NCBI RefSeq assembly: GCF_001949145.1
Contig: NW_019091594.1
Location: 277,315 to 309,978 of the forward strand
Direction: 5' to 3'
DNA: 32,664 nucleotides
Source of the DNA: Acanthaster planci
Lineage: Eukaryota; Echinodermata; Asteroidea; Valvatida; Acanthasteridae
The notes below the pieces were generated by a model. That model was given only the letters and a program-made list of their open reading frames with translations. It was not told where the DNA came from and searched no databases. How positions within the stretch are numbered: position 1 is the first letter of the stretch; each line of letters opens with the position of its first letter. Position numbers and translations under genes: made by a program. Shown in pieces: positions 31,811-32,664 of this stretch.

Positions 31811-32368
31811 TCTGTATATTGATGTGGATGATGATCTTTACCAAGTAAACAAGTGTGAAAGTTGGGGGCTGATGAAATCATCAGACTGGAAGTTATAAAA
31901 AAAGTCCTTTATTCTTCAAAATTCAGTAAAAAAAACCAACCGTGACAGGTATAAGCGTGAAATGCCCATTAGATGATAGCTAAAACAGCAGAATCCATTG
32001 CACCAAGTGTATTTCTGGCTTACCTATTTACACACGAGGAGCTTACGACAAAAACACACTTTACTGTATTTACGTACTCAAAAATCCCATTTGTACGATA
32101 TGTTGTGTATTGGCTTCTATGTGGGTGAACACGCTTCGTCTGCCTATAGATAACAAAAGACCTCACACATTGCATACTCGGGACGGTGAAACAAGCACGT
32201 GGAACTGAAGTCAGGTCACTGCATGCAATACCAAATGACTAAAATGTTATTTCAATACAGCGCTGAAGTAAGACCACTTAAATTTGTATGGAACGCCAAA
32301 ACAACAAAATGTTCCATTAAATCTATATTCTTTGCTTTTTCTCCATGAACACAATGTTCACTTGTATT
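31811..32368. other. Sequence after the palindrome, nothing recognised
   Basis: AT-rich without motifs or long frames on either strand. Confidence 0.45.
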
Positions 32369-32600
32369 GTACATATCTGATTTGGTTGAAACCTTGTGGG
32401 GAGCTGGGAAGGGATTTGTTATAGACAATCATTGACCTTATGTACATAGTAACGTGACATTAAAGGTGTACTCTTCAACACATTATAACTCCTGAAGTAC
32501 ATGTTCGATTGGGTTCAAACCTTGCAGATATCTTGAAAAGGGAGTTCTTCCGACGAATATTGACTGATGTGATGATGGCGTTGATGTCATCATTTGACAA
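32369..32600 (+). repeat. Diverged tandem duplication, about 129 bp
   Basis: gtacatatctgatttggttgaaaccttg at 32369 recurs as gtacatgttcgattgggttc and aaaccttg at 32498. Both are followed by an aaggga segment and a later aat(c)attgac block. The second unit runs towards the window edge. Confidence 0.55.
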
Positions 32601-32664
32601 GTCACATGACATTAACCACTTGCTGCCGGGTGCTTTTTTTTAACCATTATATGCGCTGCCGGGC

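Noticed and set aside
1-32664. A CRISPR array, prophage or bacterial defence system
   Set aside because: The only regular short repeat (25456-25527) has no spacers, there are no linked bacterial genes, and the splice-site and retroelement content is eukaryotic.

Overview
This window reads as nuclear DNA from an animal, most likely a marine invertebrate; the phylum cannot be fixed from sequence alone. Reasons: it is AT-rich and has almost no long open frames. Short open blocks are bounded by GT/AG splice signals in matching phase. It carries a mixture of decayed DIRS-like, CR1/L2-like, Gypsy and tRNA-derived elements typical of such genomes, and palindromic ACATGT tracts occur throughout. I see no bacterial operon, CRISPR array or rRNA.

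The only host gene I can support lies on the minus strand. Five small exons (26433-26514, 20075-20147, 13615-13678, 12960-13070, 3359-3566) have consensus acceptors and donors. Their phases match at all four junctions and join into about 179 residues of charged, heptad-rich coiled coil. Both ends of the gene are missing. Exon 3359-3566 carries a pattern (Y, then ER..R..L.EK...L) resembling the ubiquitin-binding UBAN coiled coil of the NEMO/optineurin/ABIN families, but the key Asp-Phe pair is not conserved. The identity is therefore a hypothesis.

The introns are filled with mobile elements. Intron 3567-12959 holds a CR1/L2-like LINE (minus, 8381-9974), one of a pair of dispersed repeats (6810-7025; partner 12150-12366) and a GC-richer block with tandem duplications. 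Intron 13679-20074 holds a degenerate DIRS/Ngaro-like retroelement (plus, about 16160-18560). Intron 20148-26432 holds a second DIRS-like element (minus, about 21300-24130), an 18-bp minisatellite and part of a SINE.

Upstream of the first visible exon are the C-terminal end of another LINE RT (plus, 27170-27556), a GTTGA-rich dispersed repeat, a complete but internally deleted Gypsy insertion, a tRNA-derived SINE (31395-31550) and a 66-bp-arm palindrome (31651-31810). The Gypsy insertion (27954-30903, minus) has paired 145-bp LTRs, a 5-bp target duplication, a primer-binding site and a polypurine tract.

I found no convincing new biological system. The points most worth checking are the coiled-coil gene and the Gypsy copy, which kept its LTRs and an open reading frame while losing the catalytic core of its reverse transcriptase.
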